A stretch of DNA of 64,000 bases from Perkinsus chesapeaki (taxonomy: Eukaryota; Perkinsozoa; Perkinsida; Perkinsidae), in contig JAAPAO010000093.1 of NCBI GenBank assembly GCA_013115145.1, forward strand, positions 1 to 64,000, written 5' to 3'. The stretch's first letter is position 1; each line of letters opens with the position of its first letter. A program made the translations under genes and the position numbers. The notes under the pieces are model-generated. The model searched no databases. It was not told the origin of the DNA and worked only from the letters and a program-made list of their open reading frames with translations. Shown here piece by piece: positions 59,391-64,000 of the stretch.

Positions 59391-61812
59391 CTACTGCATC
59401 CTCTTAAGCTCAATAGGCTCCTCCTCCTCCTCGTCCTTCTTGGCTTCAGCAGCAGCAGCTGGCGTGGCATCGGAGGAGAGGTCAGCCACGGACACTGCCT
59501 GTTCAACACAGACGTCCAACATCTTCTGGAGGCGGTCCAGGATGGTACGAGGATCCTCCACCATACCAGCGGCAATGCAGGCGTTATCAAAGAGCTGGCT
59601 GACGGCCACCTTGGCGATGTCCTCGGAGCGCGCGGCCTTGGAGGCAGCGAGATCGCCGAGCTTGCGGACTGTTGGGTGATCAGGGTTCAACTCGAGCGTC
59701 ATCGGGATGGCCTGAAGGCAATCGTCGACTTCCAATAAAAACTGCTGCATTCCCCCTTACCTGGAGCGCGTCGTTTTGATCGCCCTGGCCGGTTTGGGCC
59801 ATCATCTGCTTCATCATCCTCCGCATTTGTGGGGAAATGGCCGAGGTGACAACCGCGGGGGAGTTCACCAAACGATCGCTGAACTTCACGCCATTCACGC
59901 GCTCGCCTAGGACCTCCTTGACGAAGGACTCCAGCTCATCACGACGAGCCTCCGGCATGTCCTTCTTGCCCTCCTCGCTCTCCTCGTCACTTTTCAAAAG
60001 AGTCTTTTCTATCTCCTCCTCGCTGTCAACAGACACCAAACGCTTGCCCTTGAAGTTCTCTATGTAGCTCACTACGAAGGCGTCGATGTCCTCGGTCAAG
60101 AGCAGCACGTTGACACCCTTGTTCTCGAAGGCTTCCATGTACGGCGATGCCAAAGCCGTCTTCCTGTCCTTCGACTGGAGGTAATAAATGTTGTTCTGCT
60201 CATCGCCCATGGAGTCCACGTAGTCCTGGAGGCTCATCAACTCGCCGGCGCCACCGTTGCTGGACTCGAACCTCAGCAGCTTGAGGATAAGGTCCTTGTG
60301 GTTGCCGTTGTTATTTTGCTGGTCCTCCAAAAGTCCCGCCTTGAAATAGAAGCCATACTTCCTCCAGAATGCGTTGTATTTGTCGGCATCACGACGAGCC
60401 TGGTCGGCCAGGAACCTGCCGAGAACAACCGTCTCCAAACCAAAGTTGCCCTCCCCTCCCCACCTGAGGATCCTCCTCACCACAGCGGTGCTGAGCTTCC
60501 TCATCAAAGCCGTGTCTTGCATGTTCTCTCTGGAAATGTTTAAAGGCATGTCCTCGCAGTCAACAACTCCTCTAATCCAGTGAAGCCAGGCGGGAATGAT
60601 CTCATTCGCGTGCTTCTTGATGAGGACGCGACGACAATACAGGGACACCTGAGCCATACCGTATCCTCCGACAAAGTTCACCAATAGCCTACCTGCACGT
60701 CGGCGTCCTGCTGGAACCAACGGTTGGGAGCTTCCTCAGGGATGTAGAACACCGACTTGATCGAGAGCGGCGCATCTGTGTGGTACATGAGGGAGTACAT
60801 AGGCTCGCCATAGGAAGAGCCAGAGAGGTAGCGGTAGAAGTTGGTATGCTCCTCCTCAGTGGCGCTGCTCCTGGTCCACAAAGCATCCGTCTTGTTGATC
60901 TTCACCTTCTCGGCCTTCTCGCCCTCGGCCATTCTGATGGGGAAATCGACAAAGTTGGAGAACTTCGAGGCGGCCTTTTTGACGGTCTCTGGGTTGCAGA
61001 AGTCAGCAGCGTCCTCCTTGAGATGAAGAACGATCTTGGTTCCGCGAGGCAAGCCCTTCACTGGCTTAACAGTGAAGCTACCCTGCCCGTCAGATTCCCA
61101 AACATGTCCTTCCCCGTCCTCAGCGACATCCGCCGAACGAGAGAAGACCTCGACCTTATCGGCCACCACAAAACTAGAATAAAAGCCCACACCGAACTGA
61201 CCGATGATTTGGTTCGCTGTGTCCCCGGAGGCATTGACCTTGTCGGATGTTATAAATTCTTTAGACCCAGACCGGGCGATCGTGCCAAGATTCTCGATGA
61301 GCTCGTGCTTGGTCATGCCGATTCCCGTATCCTCTATAATGAACAGCCTGTGCTTAGGGTCGATCGTGATGCTGATCTCGATAGGAGTATCGGGGTCGGC
61401 AAGGGACTGGACCTTCCCGGCAGTTTGGAGGAACCGGAGCTTCTCGCAGGCATCCGAGGCGTTCGAGACTAGCTCACGGATGAAGACCTCCTTGTCCGTG
61501 TACAAGGACTTGGCGACTATGTCCAGCAGCTTGCGCGTCTCGGTTTTGAATTCGTGAGTAGCACTCGCGTCAGCACCGGCAGCAGCGCTGCTAAAGGCCG
61601 CGGTGAAAGCTGCCATCGGAGTCGTAGAAACCCAGGGCCTACCAGAATTCATACTCATTTACAGAGTAGCCGTCACCGCCTTACCTGAGTATCCGGCCTC
61701 CAGTCGGGGGAGGGGTCGAACGCCTGGCAGCACTTGTGGCGGCTACATTGGCAAGAGTCACTATGGATCTGTGGCTCATCTGCAGCCCTGTGTTGGACAA
61801 CTTCGATAGCAT
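59391..61812 (-). CDS. TRAP1: TRAP1, mitochondrial HSP90 chaperone
   Basis: Four exons: 61812-61685, 61638-60693, 60648-59761 and 59744-59391, giving 771 residues. Exon 1 encodes a basic, Ser/Ala-rich head without acids (MLSKLSNTGLQMSHRS ... AATSAARRS), a likely mitochondrial presequence. The ATPase domain starts EFKTETRKLLDIVAKSLYTDKEVF and has DTGIGMTKHEL and GQFGVGFYSSF. The middle domain carries IPEEAPNRWF and the conserved Arg region. The C-terminal domain has TLELNPDHPTVRKL and NACIAAGMVEDP; there is no MEEVD tail, as expected for TRAP1. The tail is Glu-rich. Introns are 46, 44 and apparently 16 nt; the last (59745-59760) needs checking. Confidence 0.92.
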
Positions 61813-62252
61813 CGCTGGATCTGCAATGGTAAATGAAACTGAAACAGAATGGATACCGCAACACCTATCAACAAAATAAAGGACGATATTACCAAATAGA
61901 AGACAGGAGGATTGTACGAAAAATGAAACTTACTCGATACCATCCAGAAGACCTGCCCAACAAATACCATGGCAGGATACTTTCCAACTCAACACGGCAA
62001 TATCCCCATCGTGACATACTTATTCAGCAAACCGAAACCATCACGGACCTTATTATAAATGCATGCATCACCTATTAGCCCGTTACTCTGGTACGGGACA
62101 TCCATGAGGTATCGAATAATAACAAACGTGGCGGAAGCGTGTCTAACCGTCACTGCTAATTTTCTATGTTACGGATTTGCGCCGCCGACCAGACAGCGGT
62201 GTCAACGTACGTATATCAGAGCATATAATAAATCTTCATTTGCAGAGTGATT
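61813..62252. other. Spacer between TRAP1 and RNR small subunit
   Basis: An AT-rich 440-bp region with no supported gene; it holds the TRAP1 promoter and the 3' end of the RNR gene. Confidence 0.5.
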
Positions 62253-63746
62253 TTAGAAGTCCTCGTCCAAGGAGAAATCGGCGCCTATGCTTTTGCGTCT
62301 CTCTTCGGGATCGCTGATGCCATTCTTATGAGCACTGGTACCAGCCATAACGCCTCCCTTTTGGTATTCACCTGAGTTGATGGAAAACCGATTACAATGG
62401 GAAAGGGGCCGGAAGACTTACCAACTCGTTTTTCGAAGAAATTGGTTTTCCCTTGTAAAGAGATCATTTTCATCCAGTCGAAAGGATTAGTGGCATTGTA
62501 CAACTTGGGATGGCCGAGAGCCTAAAGGGCAGTTCAGAAATCGGTAACCCCACCTGCGAACGTACCACGAGGAGTCGGTCAGCAACAAACTCGATGTAGC
62601 GGCACATTAACTGACTGTTCATGCCGATGAGGGAAACCGGCAAGGACTCCGAGATGAAGACTCTCTCCACGTCGACAGCTCCCTGAAATAGCCAGCTCTG
62701 AGCCTGCCTGAGCATCCCAGTCCTACCCTAACGATCTCATGAACTCGCTCATCGGGAAGACGTGTGTACTTCAACATATTGTATAACAAGCAGGCAAAGT
62801 CCGCATGCAAGCCTGGCAGAAAATGTCCAAGGAAACAAAGCGCCAGCCAACTCACCCTCATCACGGGATATAAGCTCGTTAGAGAACGTCAGCCCCGGCA
62901 TAAGCCCACGCTTCTTCAACCAGTAGATGGCGCAGAACGATCCCGAAAATAAAATACCTTCCACGCAGGCGAATGCAACCTGAAAAGCAAACGACCTTCA
63001 TCGACCCGGCGAGCAACCTCCAAAGATTCTCACCAAACGTTCAGAGAAGCAGTTGTCATCGTTGATCCATGACAAGGCCCAGTCAGCCTTCTTCTTCACA
63101 CTGGGAACCGTCTCGATAGCGCGAAAGATCTTATCTTTCTCCTCGGGGTCTTTAATGTAGTTGTCAATTAACAATGAATACCTGATTGGCGATGGCGAGT
63201 GGTAGACTGGGTCGAATTACGTCTCCGAGTGGATGTTCTCCATAGCTATCTGGAACCCGTAAAATGCACGAGCTTCCGGGCACTGGACCTCACCAGAGAA
63301 CTTGGCCGACAGATTCTCCAGTACGATACCATCACTTGCAGCGAAGAAAGCCAACACCTGACGGGAGAACGGTGCTACCAGTGTGATAGTAAGGAGCTTA
63401 CGTGGCTGATGAAGTGACGGTCATTGTCGGATAAAGTGTCCCAGTCTCTGATGTCCTGGCTCAAGTCGATCTCCTCGGCAGTCCAGAAGGACGCCTCGTG
63501 CTTCTTGTACCTGTCAGACAGGCCAAGATACTTTTGTGCAGCGCTTAACAGCGCAACTCGAGAGGAGTCCAACTACCAACGAGAATGACAAAGGACGTTA
63601 AAAATGACCGTTGAGACCTATTCAACTTACATCTCCCAGATAGCGAGGTACTTGATTGGGAACATAACGTAACGGTGAGGGTTCTCCCTGAGTAGGTCCT
63701 CCTTGGGCTCGAGAGCCTTCATTTGCTGGCTGAAAGTAGCGGCCAT
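62253..63746 (-). CDS. Ribonucleotide reductase small subunit (R2), class I
   Basis: The start ATG 63746 ([33 protein letters not shown]) splices, with an intron ending in CTGACAG near 63516, so that WEM joins [55 protein letters not shown] and DDNCFSERL follow. Later exons give [33 protein letters not shown], the iron-site helices with [11 protein letters not shown], and the C-terminal SLDEDF that binds the large subunit, stop 62253-62255. Class I R2 carries the diiron-tyrosyl radical cofactor and supplies dNTPs for DNA synthesis. Iron ligands in AEEID, ENIH and HADFA are present. About five or six short introns are needed. It is likely S-phase regulated; see the element at 63866-63886. Confidence 0.9.
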
Positions 63747-63865
63747 GGTTATCAACGAGTACAGTAAATCGCTAACTGATCACAATCGGCACAAGCTATA
63801 TTAATGAACCTAGTCCTTAAGTCCGCTGATGCTTGGCAGTTTCATGTTCGCGCATCTGGTCGAAC

Positions 63866-63886
63866 GCGCGCGCCATTCTAATCGAT
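63866..63886 (-). promoter_or_regulatory. Shared GC-rich promoter element, copy 2 (RNR)
   Basis: Matches 47916-47936 at 20 of 21 positions. It lies 120 bp upstream of the RNR small-subunit ATG on the same strand orientation as in the other gene. On the coding strand it reads ATGGCGCGCGC, like an E2F-type site, a known regulator of RNR genes in animals and plants. Confidence 0.55.
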
Positions 63887-64000
63887 CTATAAATCGTACT
63901 TTGTGGATGCGTGCTTGATGATATGGCCCAAGTTCCTGCCGTTTAGATACAGTAGGTCTCTGAGCAGATTCCTCAACTCTAAATAATGGAGCACAGGCTG

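Noticed and set aside
60780-61472. A 230-codon plus-strand frame
   Set aside because: Antisense to the highly conserved TRAP1 ATPase domain.

Overview
The window looks like nuclear DNA of a protist, most likely an alveolate of the Perkinsus type. Many genes have short GT-AG introns (about 44-110 nt), genes lie close together on both strands, two eukaryotic tRNA types are present, and there are kinesin-13, PARP1-like, mitochondrial HSP90 and class I RNR small-subunit genes. The genus is an inference from gene style and lineage-specific secreted proteins, not from a marker gene.

Region 1 (1-7.4 kb) is a complete LTR retrotransposon at 679-7436. It has two identical 185-bp LTRs and a 4-bp target duplication. 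Its gag start codon lies inside the LTR, the pol frame changes three times in the same direction, and its 3' end carries a CW-type zinc finger behind a perfect 57-nt palindrome. Region 2 (8-17 kb) holds multi-exon genes I could only partly read: an EF-hand protein, a two-segment membrane protein and a Ser/Ala-rich coiled-coil protein. Region 3 (17-26 kb) is a tandem duplication of a kinesin-13 gene. The upstream copy is a decayed pseudogene and the downstream copy splices into a good motor domain. Both copies carry, in the same intron and on the opposite strand, a small secreted-protein gene that is still open. Region 4 (26.5-30.4 kb) is a second tandem duplication, of a DJ-1 + TANGO2 + tRNA-Asp unit, in which each unit has kept only one of the two protein genes. 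Region 5 (30.7-33.8 kb) is an array of four YccF-domain membrane protein genes, each with one intron between its two YccF repeats.

Region 6 (34.2-47.9 kb) is all on the minus strand: a PARP1-type polymerase with an extra module, a ~1500-aa plant-like glycine-rich membrane protein, a calmodulin-like protein with degenerate EF-hands, and an LRR-ankyrin protein. Region 7 (48.4-54.5 kb) is on the plus strand: UDP-sugar pyrophosphorylase, a UbiA-type prenyltransferase and a small membrane-anchored protein. Region 8 (55-63.7 kb) is on the minus strand: two tandem apolipoprotein N-acyltransferase-like proteins with intact Glu-Lys-Cys triads, TRAP1, and the RNR small subunit.

The genes do not form one pathway. 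The recurring theme is tandem duplication followed by divergence or reciprocal loss (kinesin-13, secreted proteins, DJ-1/TANGO2, YccF, Lnt). Two families usually bacterial (YccF, Lnt) sit among clearly eukaryotic genes. The RNR and LRR-ankyrin promoters share a 21-nt GC-rich element. Exon borders were read by eye from splice signals and protein conservation; there is no transcript evidence.
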